36,066 nt of DNA from Sciscionella sediminilitoris (GCF_000737195.2 NZ_JALM01000078.1:1-36066); one strand, 5' to 3'. Numbered from the stretch's first letter, positions 20,785 through 32,827 are shown. A program made the numbers and translations. Notes: a model not told the origin generated them from the letters alone.

Positions 20785-21363
20785 ATGATCGAAGCAACGA
20801 GCCGGATCGGAATGGCAGCCACCGAGGCGTTGGACCTGTTCATCGCGGCGGTGGAGCAGATCCCGCAGGAGAACTGGGACCGTCCGTCGAATCTGGCGGA
20901 CTGGACCGTTCGCGAACTGGTGGGCCACGCGACCGGGAGCGCGACGAAGGTCGTGACGCTGGTCGAGGGCGGGCAGCTCTGGAATGGCCCTTCGGAGCCC
21001 GCGGACTGGATCTGCGCGGACCCGGCGGCACGACTACGGGAATTGGCCGACCGGCTGCGCGATGCCTTGCCGCACGCGGAATTGGACGCGCCGCGACCGT
21101 CCCCTGGCGGCGAGGTTCCGCTCCACCGGGCGCTGGCTTTCCCGGTCTCGGACCTGGCCATGCACAGCTGGGATGTGCACCGCAGTCAGGGCAGGCTGGT
21201 GGAACTCCCGGACGCTCTCCTGGCGTTCTGTCGTGCCCTGGTGGAGTCGATCCCGGAGGAGGTACTGCGCCAACCGGGCAAGTTCGGCCCCGCGCAACCG
21301 GCTCCCGCGGACGCTTCACCGACCACGCTGCTCATGACCGGACTGGGCCGCACGGCGGGCTAA
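20785..21363 (+). CDS. TIGR03086/DinB-like metal-binding protein (mycothiol-dependent enzyme superfamily)
   Basis: 192 residues. The N-terminal four-helix DinB-like fold of maleylpyruvate isomerase relatives: WDRPSNLADWTVRELVGHATG with H48, and FPVSDLAMHSWDVHRS with H127 and H132, the probable three-histidine metal site. Such proteins are abundant in mycothiol-producing actinobacteria and are thought to act on mycothiol conjugates; mca in this window shows mycothiol is used here. ATG 20785 agrees with the family start and a leaderless layout. It overlaps the convergent acetyltransferase by 4 bases (CTAA). Confidence 0.88.
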   Translation: MIEATSRIGMAATEALDLFIAAVEQIPQENWDRPSNLADWTVRELVGHATGSATKVVTLVEGGQLWNGPSEPADWICADPAARLRELADRLRDALPHAELDAPRPSPGGEVPLHRALAFPVSDLAMHSWDVHRSQGRLVELPDALLAFCRALVESIPEEVLRQPGKFGPAQPAPADASPTTLLMTGLGRTAG

Positions 21364-21974
21364 CCGCGACGGGGCGACCAGCCGGGCCCGTCGTCCGGGG
21401 AACCACGCAGCACGACCTCGGGTGCCCTGCCCAGCTCCAGGCCCATGCGCACATCGTCGAAGCGCTGCTCGCCCACCACGATGACGTTCGGATGCCGTCC
21501 CCATTCCCGGAAACCGAGCCGCTCGTACAGTTCGATGGCGCCGTGGTTGTTGCCGCGCACCCCGAGGGCGAGGGTTTCGATGCCCGCACTCCGCGCCCCC
21601 GCGATGAGTTCGGTGACCACGCGGTTGCCGAGCCCGAGCCCGCGAGCACCCGGACCGGCCATGATCTGGGCGAGGTCGGCGGTGTACCGGAACGCTGGAT
21701 AAGGACGCCGTCGCCAGCTGCCCATGGCCTCGACCCGCGCACCCGCGCGGGCGAGTACGAGTTCGGCGTCCCCGCGGGCGATGTCGGCGTGCAGGTCTTC
21801 GAGCCAGCCGCGGGTCTGCTCATGGCTCGGCGGCGCCGGGTGACCGACCGCTCCGCCGTCGAGCACGACCTCGCGGATGAGCCGGTTGACCGCGCCGATG
21901 AGGTCCTCGCCGAACTCGGCCGCGCATCGAGCGCTGTGCCGGGACAGATGGATTTCCGTTGTCACACAAGACAT
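21360..21974 (-). CDS. GNAT-family N-acetyltransferase
   Basis: 204 residues. Acetyl-CoA-binding motif A is clear in MAGPGARGLGLGNRVVTELI; motif B is NNHGAIELYERLGFREWGRH. The first 60 residues are divergent, and the C-terminal 40 (MGLELGRAPEVVL onward) extend past the usual fold. Start ATG 21974 is the first in frame; GTG 21962 (two bases after an in-frame Cys codon) is an alternative. Substrate unknown. Its TAG overlaps the TAA of the convergent DinB-like gene. Confidence 0.88.
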   Translation of the reverse strand: MSCVTTEIHLSRHSARCAAEFGEDLIGAVNRLIREVVLDGGAVGHPAPPSHEQTRGWLEDLHADIARGDAELVLARAGARVEAMGSWRRRPYPAFRYTADLAQIMAGPGARGLGLGNRVVTELIAGARSAGIETLALGVRGNNHGAIELYERLGFREWGRHPNVIVVGEQRFDDVRMGLELGRAPEVVLRGSPDDGPGWSPRRG

Positions 21975-21995
21975 TCTGCCCCGGCGCGCCGACAG

Positions 21996-22529
21996 TCAGT
22001 CGGCTTCGGGTCCCCGGTTGCGCAGTTCGTCGACCCGCTGCATGGCCTCGCGCAGTTCGGCGAGCCAGGATTCGGTGTGCTCGCCGACCAGTCGCACCGC
22101 CCAGGAAAGGGCGTCGGAACGGGATCGGGCGACCCCGGCGGAGACGAGCGTGTCGAGCACGATGCGTTCGGGCTGGCGCAGCCTGGTCATCACGGGCACG
22201 GCGAGGGAGGTGAACACTTCCTCGGTGCCGCCGAGCCGTGCGCCCCAGGCGACCTTGCGATGGAAACGGTGCTCGGCCTGCCGCGCGATGGAGATGCGCT
22301 CCTCGCGGGTCTGTTCCCGGAATCGGCTGACCCGCCCGGATTCCGCCGAGCTGCGGGCCGCCTCGTCGCTGAAGGTGTCCTCGAGCGCGGGGAGGGTACC
22401 GAGCACGGTGATCTCTTCCCGGTCGACGGTGACCTCGGGGGTTCCGGTGAACCATTCATCGGGCAACCGACCGGCGAACCACGCGGCGACATCCTCGGTC
22501 GAGGGGGCCTCATCCCGTCTGCGTCCCAT
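21996..22529 (-). CDS. Conserved hypothetical protein with a ribbon-helix-helix-like segment
   Basis: 177 residues; no named family recognised. Around residues 120-155 the sequence TRLRQPERIVLDTLVSAGVA followed by RSRSDALSWAVRLV has the spacing and residues of a ribbon-helix-helix DNA-binding segment (a short strand, then L-D-x-L-V-x-x-G-x-x-x-S-R-S-D-A-x-x-x-A). The N-terminal half has WFAGRLPDEWFTG, a compact beta-rich domain (EVTVDREEITVLGTLP) and an Arg-rich helix. ATG 22529 is preferred over GTG 22538 because GAGGG is 10 bases away rather than one. An inverted repeat lies 28 bases upstream. If the segment is real, it is a regulator or a partitioning-type protein; this is inference. Confidence 0.75.
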   Translation of the reverse strand: MGRRRDEAPSTEDVAAWFAGRLPDEWFTGTPEVTVDREEITVLGTLPALEDTFSDEAARSSAESGRVSRFREQTREERISIARQAEHRFHRKVAWGARLGGTEEVFTSLAVPVMTRLRQPERIVLDTLVSAGVARSRSDALSWAVRLVGEHTESWLAELREAMQRVDELRNRGPEAD

Positions 22530-22556
22530 GCCAACCACACCCTCTGATTACATGAT

Positions 22557-22577
22557 TACCGTGTAACAACCACGGTA
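22557..22577. promoter_or_regulatory. Inverted repeat upstream of the RHH-like gene
   Basis: TACCGTG (22557-22563) and CACGGTA (22571-22577) form perfect 7-base arms around a 7-base AT-rich spacer. It lies between the DUF255 stop and the RHH-like start, where an operator would be expected. A short direct repeat of TGATTAC precedes it. Confidence 0.45.
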
Positions 22578-22600
22578 CTCGGTTTTCGGGTGCCCGGCGT

Positions 22601-24583
<1,983 letters not shown>

Positions 24584-24605
24584 CTGCCCACCGTCCCATG
24601 AATGC

Positions 24606-24938
24606 CTAGCCGCCGCCGTTGTGCGCCGACTCCGGCTTGCCCGATTCCGCGGTCTCCCCCGGCTCGGCGGCGTTGTCCGCGCTGCCCGATTCGGCGGACG
24701 AGCCCGGCTCCGCGCCGGTCCCGTCCGCCTTCTCCTCCGGTCCGGCGAGGTTGCGCTGCGCCCGCCGCAAATGCTTGGTCATCGAGCGCACCAGGAACAC
24801 CACCGCGATGAGCAGCAGCAGCACGACGAGCAGGGCGACCGGGGATGCCTTGCCGAAGTCCGGCCCGTTGCCCCCGGTCTGGTCGCCCGGCTGCTTGCCC
24901 GCGAGCACCAGCGCGGCGCTCATCGCGAGTGAGGTCAT
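24606..24938 (-). CDS. Single-pass membrane protein (Rv1083-like position)
   Basis: 110 residues. A short N-terminal hydrophobic stretch ([14 protein letters not shown]) may be a signal or first helix; the main membrane helix is [20 protein letters not shown] at about 34-53, followed by a basic patch ([10 protein letters not shown]) and a disordered Glu/Ser/Gly tail. Its ATG overlaps the mca stop by 4 bases (ATGA), a coupled arrangement shared with M. tuberculosis Rv1082-Rv1083. Function unknown. Confidence 0.85.
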   Translation of the reverse strand: MTSLAMSAALVLAGKQPGDQTGGNGPDFGKASPVALLVVLLLLIAVVFLVRSMTKHLRRAQRNLAGPEEKADGTGAEPGSSAESGSADNAAEPGETAESGKPESAHNGGG

Positions 24939-25813
24939 GCGCTCACCTTCTCCTCGATGCCTTGGAACAGATCGTCCTCCGGCAGCGTGGTGTCCACCAC
25001 GGAGCGGGCGAGCTCGTACTCCTCGGTCGGCCACACCTCGCGCTGCAGGTCGTCGGGCACGGCGAAGAACCGGCTGTCCGGGTCGATCTGGGTCTCGTGC
25101 GCGAGCAGCGCCTTCGACCTGGCCTCGAAGTAGTCCGCGCACTCGACCTGCGTCGTTACCCGCTCCATGATATCCGGCTTCTCCGGATCCCACTTCGCGA
25201 GCCACTCCTGGTACGGAGAGTCGAGTCCCCTGCTGGTCAGGGCCTCGTGGAAGATCTCGAGCTTCTTCCGGGCGAAGCCGTGCGAGTAGTAGAGCTTCAG
25301 CGGCTGCCACGGCTCCCCCGTCCCGGGGAACCGCTCCGGATCGGCGGCCGCCTCGAAGGCCGCGACGGAGATCTCGTGGCAGCGGATGTGGTCCGGGTGC
25401 GGGTAGCCGCCGTTCTCGTCATAGGTGATCAGCACGTGCGGGCGGAACTCCCGCACGATGCGCACGAGTTCCCGCGTGGACTCCTCGATCGGAACCAGCG
25501 CGAAGCACCCCTCCGGAAGCGGGGGCGGCGGGTCCCCCTCGGGAAGACCCGAGTCCTCGTACCCCAGCCAGCGGTGCTCGACCCCGAGGGCCGCCGCGGC
25601 ATTGGCCATCTCGGTCTTGCGCAACTCCGCCATGTTCTCCAGCACGCCGGGCTTGTCCATCCTCGGGTTGAGGATGTCCCCGCGCTCGCCTCCCGTGCAG
25701 GTGACGACCATGACGTCCACGCCGTTCGCCGCGTACTTGGCGAGCGTGGCAGCGCCCTTGCTCGACTCGTCGTCGGGATGCGCATGCACCGCGAGCAACC
25801 GCAACTGCTCCAT
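24935..25813 (-). CDS. mca: Mycothiol S-conjugate amidase
   Basis: 292 residues. Zinc amidase of the LmbE/MshB family that cleaves mycothiol conjugates so the toxin leaves the cell as a mercapturic acid. Motifs: [13 protein letters not shown] with H12 and D15 as metal ligands, and [11 protein letters not shown] carrying the third histidine. K19 in the first motif is, as I recall, what separates Mca from the deacetylase MshB. ATG 25813 is preceded by GAGGTAGG; upstream in-frame sequence lacks family resemblance. First gene of an operon with the membrane protein and DUF255, divergent from DUF4307. Confidence 0.95.
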   Translation of the reverse strand: MEQLRLLAVHAHPDDESSKGAATLAKYAANGVDVMVVTCTGGERGDILNPRMDKPGVLENMAELRKTEMANAAAALGVEHRWLGYEDSGLPEGDPPPPLPEGCFALVPIEESTRELVRIVREFRPHVLITYDENGGYPHPDHIRCHEISVAAFEAAADPERFPGTGEPWQPLKLYYSHGFARKKLEIFHEALTSRGLDSPYQEWLAKWDPEKPDIMERVTTQVECADYFEARSKALLAHETQIDPDSRFFAVPDDLQREVWPTEEYELARSVVDTTLPEDDLFQGIEEKVSA

Positions 25814-25930
25814 ACCTACCTCGTATCTCCCTCGTCCCCAGGCTCGTCCATAATCACGGGACTTGCGGAGCAACGCCCGTGAACGTGTCCATTGTTCCGC
25901 ACGCATCCGACAAGCAGCGTGGAGTCCCCC

Positions 25931-26359
25931 GTGAGTGAACAGCTGATGGCCGAGCGTTACGGCGTGAAAGCCAAGCACCGGCCGCGCTGGATCCGCTCCC
26001 TGGTCGTGGTCCTCGTGCTGGTCCTCGGCCTGCTGGTGGCCTACATCGCCTACCGCAATCTCGGCGCGGACCCGATCAGCACCGAGGTGAAGAGCTTCTC
26101 GGCGAGCGGCCAGGACAAGATGAACCTCACTTTCACCGTCACCCGCGATCAGCCGGACAGGGCGGTGGACTGCATCGTGACCGCGAACCTGCAGGACGCC
26201 ACCGAACTCGGCCGCAGGGAGGTTTTCATCCCTTCCGGGGACAGTTCGCGGACGGTCACCGCGGCGGTCACGACGGGCACCCGCGCGGCCACCGGCAAGG
26301 TCTATGGCTGCTCATACACCGTCCCCGAGTACCTCGGCAAGACCGGTCCGGATCGGTGA
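25931..26359 (+). CDS. DUF4307 family membrane protein
   Basis: 142 residues. A short N-terminus containing AERYG, characteristic of DUF4307, is followed by one membrane helix ([20 protein letters not shown], about 28-47) and an extracytoplasmic beta-rich domain with two cysteines ([22 protein letters not shown]) that could form a disulfide. GTG 25931 has GGAG at 6 bases. It is divergent from mca and precedes greA, the M. tuberculosis Rv1081c arrangement. Function unknown. Confidence 0.9.
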   Translation: MSEQLMAERYGVKAKHRPRWIRSLVVVLVLVLGLLVAYIAYRNLGADPISTEVKSFSASGQDKMNLTFTVTRDQPDRAVDCIVTANLQDATELGRREVFIPSGDSSRTVTAAVTTGTRAATGKVYGCSYTVPEYLGKTGPDR

Positions 26360-26397
26360 ATCGATTACCGAAAACAAGCGACCGCTCGCGCGGTGCG

Positions 26398-26406
26398 TGC
26401 TATCCT
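26398..26406 (+). promoter_or_regulatory. Extended -10 promoter for greA
   Basis: TGC immediately before TATCCT makes an extended -10 element. The expected start, near 26413, is about 5 bases before the leader hairpin and about 112 bases before greA. No clear -35 is seen, as expected for this class. Confidence 0.5.
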
Positions 26407-26417
26407 GTCCGTTAACG

Positions 26418-26444
26418 CACGGCCCCAGAGTGGGCCGTGTTTTT
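26418..26444 (+). terminator. Intrinsic terminator or attenuator in the greA leader
   Basis: CACGGCCC (26418-26425) pairs perfectly with GGGCCGTG (26432-26439) around a 6-base loop and is followed by five T. It lies downstream of the candidate promoter and upstream of greA. It could end the DUF4307 transcript or stop greA transcription early, releasing a short RNA. A weaker second stem (GTTCC at 26448-26452 with GGAAC at 26462-26466) follows. Confidence 0.75.
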
Positions 26445-26524
26445 GTAGTTCCTGGCTAGCTGGAACCGGGAACCCCGCTCATCCGCCCGGACGAGCAAGC
26501 ACGCAAGAAAGAGGAGTGGTGACC

Positions 26525-27013
26525 ATGAGCGACGAACAGGTGACCTGGCTGACCCAGGAGTCCTACGACCGTCTCAAGGCGGAACTCGACGAGTTGGTCG
26601 AGAACCGTCCGGCTATGGCCGCCAAGATCAACGCCAGCCGCGAAGAAGGCGATCTGAAGGAGAACGGCGGTTACCACGCCGCCCGGGACGAACAGGGTCA
26701 GCAGGAAGCCAGGATTCGTCAGCTCCAGGAGCTGCTGCGTACCGCGAAGGTCGGCGAGGTGCCCACGAAGAGCGGCGTCGCCGAGCCGGGTTCCGTGCTC
26801 ACCGTTCGCTACGAAGGCGATGACGACACCGAGGACTTCCTGCTCGCCACCCGGGAAGAAGGGGCGCACGACGGTATCGAGGTGTTCTCGCCCAGTTCGC
26901 CGGTCGGCTCCGCGTTGCTCGGCGCCAAGGACGGCGAGACCAGGGAATACGCCCTGCCCAACGGCAAGTCCATGAAGGTGACGCTGGTCAAGGCCGTGCC
27001 CTACAAGGGGTAG
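26525..27013 (+). CDS. greA: Transcription elongation factor GreA
   Basis: 162 residues. Rescues backtracked RNA polymerase by stimulating cleavage of the nascent RNA. The N-terminal coiled coil (about 10-75) carries the acidic tip [20 protein letters not shown] with D43 and E46; the C-terminal FKBP-like domain includes [18 protein letters not shown] and [15 protein letters not shown] at the right distance sets ATG 26525 rather than the GTG two codons upstream. It has a 112-base hairpin-containing leader and a good terminator after it. Confidence 0.96.
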   Translation: MSDEQVTWLTQESYDRLKAELDELVENRPAMAAKINASREEGDLKENGGYHAARDEQGQQEARIRQLQELLRTAKVGEVPTKSGVAEPGSVLTVRYEGDDDTEDFLLATREEGAHDGIEVFSPSSPVGSALLGAKDGETREYALPNGKSMKVTLVKAVPYKG

Positions 27014-27027
27014 GTCCACGGGGAAAC

Positions 27028-27055
27028 ACGGGTGTCCGGGCGGGCACCCGTTTTT
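27028..27055 (+). terminator. greA terminator
   Basis: ACGGGTG (27028-27034) pairs with CACCCGT (27045-27051), followed by five T at 27051-27055, between the convergent greA and AsnC-family genes. Confidence 0.85.
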
Positions 27056-27059
27056 CCGT

Positions 27060-27527
27060 TCACTGCCCGCGCAGCCGCTCCACCAGGGGCCGCACCCGCG
27101 GCGGAACCGGGGTGGACAGTGCGATCGAGGTCGCGAGCCGCTGCACCCCTTCCACGTCCACGATCTCGTCGATCACCCGCTGCAGATCCTCGTTCGACCG
27201 TGCCACGAGCCGGACGAGCAGATCCGCCTGTCCGGTCGTCGCGTGCACCTCGCAGACCTCGGCGATGGCACGCAGCCGTTCGGCGACCACCCCGCGCCTG
27301 CCCTGGGCGATCTCACAGCTGGCGAACGCGGTGAGCCCGTAGCCCATGGCGGCCAGATCGACCGCGGGCGGGAACCCGGTGAGCACCCCACCGGCGAGCA
27401 GTTTGTCCAGCCGTGCCTGCACGGTGCCCCGCGCGACACCGAGCCGCCGAGAGCATTCGAGCACCCCGAGCCGCGGTTCATCGGTGAGCAGCAGCAGCAA
27501 CTTGCCGTCGAGCTCGTCGAGTGTCAT
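27060..27527 (-). CDS. Lrp/AsnC-family transcriptional regulator
   Basis: 155 residues. The N-terminal winged HTH (LDELDGKLLLLLTDEPRLGV, CSRRLGVARGTVQARLDKL) is followed by an AsnC/RAM effector domain (CEVHATTGQADLLVRLVARS, VEGVQRLATSIAL). Regulators of this type are commonly divergent from the 4-hydroxyphenylpyruvate dioxygenase gene in actinobacteria; here that gene is present only as a pseudogene, so its usual target appears dead. The regulator itself looks intact. ATG 27527 follows GAGG at 9 bases. Confidence 0.93.
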   Translation of the reverse strand: MTLDELDGKLLLLLTDEPRLGVLECSRRLGVARGTVQARLDKLLAGGVLTGFPPAVDLAAMGYGLTAFASCEIAQGRRGVVAERLRAIAEVCEVHATTGQADLLVRLVARSNEDLQRVIDEIVDVEGVQRLATSIALSTPVPPRVRPLVERLRGQ

Positions 27528-27563
27528 GGCGGGCGACCTCCGGACAGCGGGCGAACACTAGCC

Positions 27564-28866
<1,303 letters not shown>

Positions 28867-28886
<20 letters not shown>

Positions 28887-29370
28887 TGAGCACCCTCTCC
28901 ATGAAATCGATACTCGGCCGGTCACCAGCCATGTGCGTCGCCGTGTGCACGACGACCAGTTCAGCGGCCGCGACATCGCCGATCAGTACCCGCGCCACAC
29001 CCAGTGGCAGCCGCAGAAACGCCGCGACCTCGGCGACCGAGCGGGTGTCGACGCAGAGTTCGCAGATGCTGCGGTGTTCCGGGACGGCGAGATTCGCGCT
29101 GTCCAGTCCCCGGTGGCTGGTCGAAACGAGTGCTTCGATGGACAGCTCGAGGCCGGGGCGTGTTCTGCCTTTGGTGCGGAAATAAGGGCGGACCAGTTCC
29201 GGATTCCCCGATGGCTCGTCGAGGAATCCCTGTGGACCGGGTTCGGTGTGCGCGAACGGCTCCTTGGCCTGTTCGGGCACCGCCTGGCCGCCTGTCGGTT
29301 CGAACGCGGCCGGGTCCACATCAATACGCCCGGCGAGCGTACCGAAATCCCGTCTGTCTATTTCGTTCAC
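28867..29370 (-). CDS. cvnC: Conservon DUF742 protein (CvnC)
   Basis: 167 residues. The N-terminal 45 are variable and probably disordered; the DUF742 domain starts at LVRPYFRTKGRTRP and contains LELSIEALVSTS, HRSICELCVDTRSVAEVAAF, LRLPLGVARVLIGDVAA and MERVLSGLR. This winged-helix-like domain is specific to cvn clusters and works with CvnB and CvnD. GTG 29370 has GGAG at 6 bases. It sits 19 bases after cvnB and overlaps cvnD. Confidence 0.93.
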
Positions 29371-29389
29371 CGCGAGCTCCCATTCCCGA

Positions 29390-29803
29390 CTACTTGATAT
29401 TCCGCCTTGGTTCGACAGACAACACCCTGCCGACCCGGTCGACGAGCAAGGTCATCTCATAGACCACGAGGCCGATATCGGCGTTCGCGGTGCCGAGCAC
29501 TGCGAGACACGACCCGGTCGAGATGGACATGAGGAACAGATATCCGTTGGCCATCTCCATGATCGTCTGTGCGACGGGGCCACCGCCGAAGATGCGCGCC
29601 GCTCCCCTGGTCAGGCTGTTCAGCCCGGAGGTGACCGCGGCCATCTGGTCGGCCTTGTCCTTCGGCAACCCCTCCGAGGCGGCGAGCAACAGGCCGTCGG
29701 CCGAGACCACGGTCCCGTGGGTCACCCCGGGAACCCGGCGCACGAAATCCGCGATCAACCAGCCGCAGTTCTGCCCGGATTCCGTTCGCTGTGCTTGTGT
29801 CAC
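29390..29803 (-). CDS. cvnB: Conservon roadblock/LC7 protein (CvnB)
   Basis: 137 residues. Roadblock/LC7 fold: CGWLIADFVRRVPGVTHGTV, VSADGLLLAASEGLPKDKAD, MAAVTSGLNSLTRGAARIFG and ANADIGLVVYEMTLLVDRVG. Roadblock proteins typically dimerise and modulate Ras-like GTPases, here CvnD. GTG 29803 begins 2 bases after the cvnA stop, with AAGGAG inside the cvnA end, so coupling is expected. The C-terminal few residues are variable. Confidence 0.94.
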   Translation of the reverse strand: MTQAQRTESGQNCGWLIADFVRRVPGVTHGTVVSADGLLLAASEGLPKDKADQMAAVTSGLNSLTRGAARIFGGGPVAQTIMEMANGYLFLMSISTGSCLAVLGTANADIGLVVYEMTLLVDRVGRVLSVEPRRNIK

Positions 29804-29805
29804 CC

Positions 29806-32562
29806 TCACTCCTTGTCCGTGAGTCCGAACGGGTTGCCCTGCTCGGCCCCCTCCGAGCCGCGCACCGAATGCCCGACCGCCTTGCGGCCCGCGACGAAGC
29901 CGGACTGGAACCTGGCCATCTTGTCCCGTGCCACGTTCGCCGCCTGCTCGGCATCCTCCGGCAACTGTTCGGCCGCCAGGTGGTGCGCTCCGCTGTCCAG
30001 CGAGCCGGGGACCAGATACGCGTTCGGCACCCGTTTCGGCAATGCGGACTGCCCATTCTGCTCCGGCTCGATGTCCCCGAGAAGCGCGGCCGCATGCCAA
30101 CCGGAATCGGATTCCTCCCGCCACTCGATTTTCGGATTACCCGATTCGTCGAGTGCGGTGAACACATCCGTTTCCGTCGTTTCGGAAAGCCACCTGGACA
30201 TCATTTCCTGATAAATAGGCGTTCCCTTACGTACGAGCTCCTCATGGCGTTTTCCGGTGTTCTCGTCCAGCGCTCCGGCGTATCTGCCGTTTCCGGTGCT
30301 GCCATTGCCGTTGTTCGCCGCCTTGGCCCCGCTGCCGTCCTCGGCGACGCTCGCCGGCTGATCCGTGTAGATCGGGCCGCTGCCGAGCGCGTCCAGATGC
30401 AGTGGCGCATCGAGCGCGGGCAGTTCGGCCTGGTTCTCCTCGAGGTTCCGTTTTCCGGGCAGATCAGGGGGAACGACCATGGAATGCGCATCCTCATCCG
30501 CATCGCGCTGGGCGGGCACCGTCTCGAATCCGGAGCCCCCGATCTCCGCGGGCTCCCATTCGGCCCCGGTATCGCCCGAGCCGAATTCCGCGTCCTCTTC
30601 CTCGAAGCCGGAACGGGACAGCTGCCGGACACTGACCTGTGGCGGCAGCCCGGAGCTCGCCCGCGCCTTGTCGGTGAGCAGCTTCGCGGGCACCTTGATG
30701 CGCGCGACAAGGCCGCCCTCGATGTCCTCGTTCTCCGCGAGCCGCACCTCGATGCCGTGCCGCTTGCCGAGGCGGGCGACCACGTAGTGCCCCATTCGCC
30801 TGGTCACCGCGACATCCAGGTCCGGCGGCTCGGACAGTGCCTGGTTGGCCGCCGCCAGCTGCTCCTCGGTCATCCCGACCCCGGTATCGGTGATCTGGAT
30901 AGCCAGTTCGCTGTGCCGGTTCATCGCGGCCCGCACCCGGACGGTCGTCGACTGCTCGGAGAAGAAGGTCGCGTTGTCCAGCAGCTCGGCGAGCAGGTGC
31001 ACCAGGTCGTGCACCGCCTGGCCGTGCACCGAGACATCCGGGACCGTGCCGACGTCGACCCTGCGGTAGTCCTCGGTCTCCGAAACCGCGGCGCCGATGA
31101 TGTCCGCGGCCCTCGTCGGCCGGGTGATCTGGTTGGCCGGACCGGAACCGGAGAGCACCAGCAGGCTCTCACCGTTGCGCCGCAACCGGGTGGAGAGGTG
31201 GTCGAGCTCGAACAGGTCGGTGAGCCGGTCCGGGTCCTGTTCGCGATCCTCGAGCCGGTCGATGACGCCGAGCTGGCGCTGCACGAGCACCTGGCTGCGC
31301 CGGGAAAGGTTGACCAGGATCCGGTTCAGGTTGTCTCGCAACAGGGCCTGCTCGGTCGCCAGTCGCACCGCCTGGCTGTGCACCTCGTCGAAGGACCGCG
31401 CCACCTGGCCGATCTCCTCGGTGGTGTGCACCCCGACGGGTTTGATCCCGGTCCGCGCCGCTTCCCGCGGATCCGGATCGGAGAGGATCCGGTGCACCGT
31501 CGCGGGCAGTTGCTCGCTCGCCACCCGCAACGCGGTGCGCCGCAGGGTACGCAGCTGACGGAGCATGGTGCGGGCCACGAAGAACATCAGCATCAGCGTG
31601 ATGAACAGGGCGACGGCGAGCACGCTCGCGGTGACGATCAGCGAGGTGCGCGCACTGCTGAGCATGCCGCTCGCGGTGCTCTTCAGGTTCTCGAAGGCCC
31701 GGTCGAGCACATTGGCGAACTTCTGGCTGATCGCATCCGCGTTGGAGACGACCTGGCCGGTGTCGATCCCGGTCGGCAGGTTCGCCCCGGCCCGCTGCAC
31801 GGCGAGCTGCTGCAGCTGGAACTGGTTGTTGACCGCGACCCCGGTCATCTCGCCCGCGTAGGCGCGCTTGTCGTCATCGGGGCCGATGTCGTTGAACCGG
31901 GAGATCGAGGAGACCAGATCGGCCCCGGCCTCGTTGAGCAGCTGCCCCTCGTTGTCCGCGAACCTGCCGCGCATGGCACCGAGGGTGAGGTAGAGGTTCT
32001 GGGTGGACGCGTCTTCCTTGGCATGCTCGAGCGCGTTGACGGCGTTCTGGTTGTCCCGCAGCTCGGCACTGCTTCCGGCATAGGTCGGCTGCAGCAGGGT
32101 GTCGATCACCGAGCCGTACGCGGAGTTCATCGTGGAGACCGAGATCGCGGCCGTGTCCGCGCCTCCCGGTTGCATCGCCATCTTGCGCAGCCGGTCGAGC
32201 GCGGTCATCCGCGGCTGGATACGCTGAATGGCGGGTTCGGCGACGTCGACTTCCTGATTGGCGCCCTTGACCCGGTCCCAGGTGCTGTCGGTGGCGGAGA
32301 TGTCCTTGTCCAGCTCACCGTGACCGGGCGCGCGCCCGCCGACGATCCAGCTCGCCATCGCCACCCGCTCGTGCTGCAGGGCGTGCGTCACCTCGGTGGC
32401 GTCGTAGTCGAAGCCGATGGCATCGACCGAGCGCTGGTAGCTCGAGGTCTCGGCGACCCCGTCGTATATTCGGGCGGCTGCGAGCGCGACCGCGGCGATC
32501 GTCGGCAGCGCGAGCACTGCCAGCAGTTTCGCGCGGAGCGGCCAGTTAGCGAGTGTCCGCAT
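29806..32562 (-). CDS. cvnA: Conservon sensor histidine kinase-like protein (CvnA)
   Basis: 918 residues. TM1 at about 9-31, a large extracytoplasmic helical domain resembling the NIT (nitrate/nitrite sensing) domain at 40-300 (LQHERVAMASWIVGG near 62), TM2 at 305-331, a HAMP linker, a possible dimerisation helix with H455 (LFELDHLSTRLRRNGESLLV), and a HATPase_c domain with N-box LLAELLDNATFFS at 523-535 and G-box DTGVGM at 559-564. The last 280 residues are mostly low-complexity, acidic and Pro/Gly-rich, with a conserved-looking end (DKMARFQSGFVAGRKAVGHS). CvnA proteins sense through the outer domain and signal to CvnB-D rather than to a dedicated response regulator; none is adjacent. ATG 32562 follows GAGGTG. 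First gene of the operon. Confidence 0.94.
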   Translation of the reverse strand: MRTLANWPLRAKLLAVLALPTIAAVALAAARIYDGVAETSSYQRSVDAIGFDYDATEVTHALQHERVAMASWIVGGRAPGHGELDKDISATDSTWDRVKGANQEVDVAEPAIQRIQPRMTALDRLRKMAMQPGGADTAAISVSTMNSAYGSVIDTLLQPTYAGSSAELRDNQNAVNALEHAKEDASTQNLYLTLGAMRGRFADNEGQLLNEAGADLVSSISRFNDIGPDDDKRAYAGEMTGVAVNNQFQLQQLAVQRAGANLPTGIDTGQVVSNADAISQKFANVLDRAFENLKSTASGMLSSARTSLIVTASVLAVALFITLMLMFFVARTMLRQLRTLRRTALRVASEQLPATVHRILSDPDPREAARTGIKPVGVHTTEEIGQVARSFDEVHSQAVRLATEQALLRDNLNRILVNLSRRSQVLVQRQLGVIDRLEDREQDPDRLTDLFELDHLSTRLRRNGESLLVLSGSGPANQITRPTRAADIIGAAVSETEDYRRVDVGTVPDVSVHGQAVHDLVHLLAELLDNATFFSEQSTTVRVRAAMNRHSELAIQITDTGVGMTEEQLAAANQALSEPPDLDVAVTRRMGHYVVARLGKRHGIEVRLAENEDIEGGLVARIKVPAKLLTDKARASSGLPPQVSVRQLSRSGFEEEDAEFGSGDTGAEWEPAEIGGSGFETVPAQRDADEDAHSMVVPPDLPGKRNLEENQAELPALDAPLHLDALGSGPIYTDQPASVAEDGSGAKAANNGNGSTGNGRYAGALDENTGKRHEELVRKGTPIYQEMMSRWLSETTETDVFTALDESGNPKIEWREESDSGWHAAALLGDIEPEQNGQSALPKRVPNAYLVPGSLDSGAHHLAAEQLPEDAEQAANVARDKMARFQSGFVAGRKAVGHSVRGSEGAEQGNPFGLTDKE

Positions 32563-32798
32563 CGTCGGTCACCTCGCGGCCGATCCATCCGGGCGTACCG
32601 GCATCCGTTGTTCCTTGCGGTGTCGGTCGGCGGCAACTCGCCACCTGATTCCTTCTAGCAGGCCAACCTTGGTGCCCCGATCGGGTACAAAAAGGTGATT
32701 CTCTGTAGTTCGCGCCGCAGATTACCCTACAACTGTCGGGGGATAAAGACTTCAAACGAACCAGCCGAGGGCGGAGGGCGACCGGGCCGCCGGTGCCC

Positions 32799-32827
32799 TT
32801 GACGAACTGCGTCCACCCAGACACCAT
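32799..32827 (+). promoter_or_regulatory. Candidate promoter of the binding lipoprotein
   Basis: TTGACG (32799-32804), a 17-base spacer and CACCAT (32822-32827). Good -35, weak -10. It would give a leader of about 47 bases containing AGAGGA. Confidence 0.4.

Noticed and set aside
29791-32658. A 955-codon open frame on the plus strand
   Set aside because: It is the mirror of cvnA, which has clear membrane helices and an ATPase domain; the antisense product is rich in Arg, His, Gly and Val without motifs.
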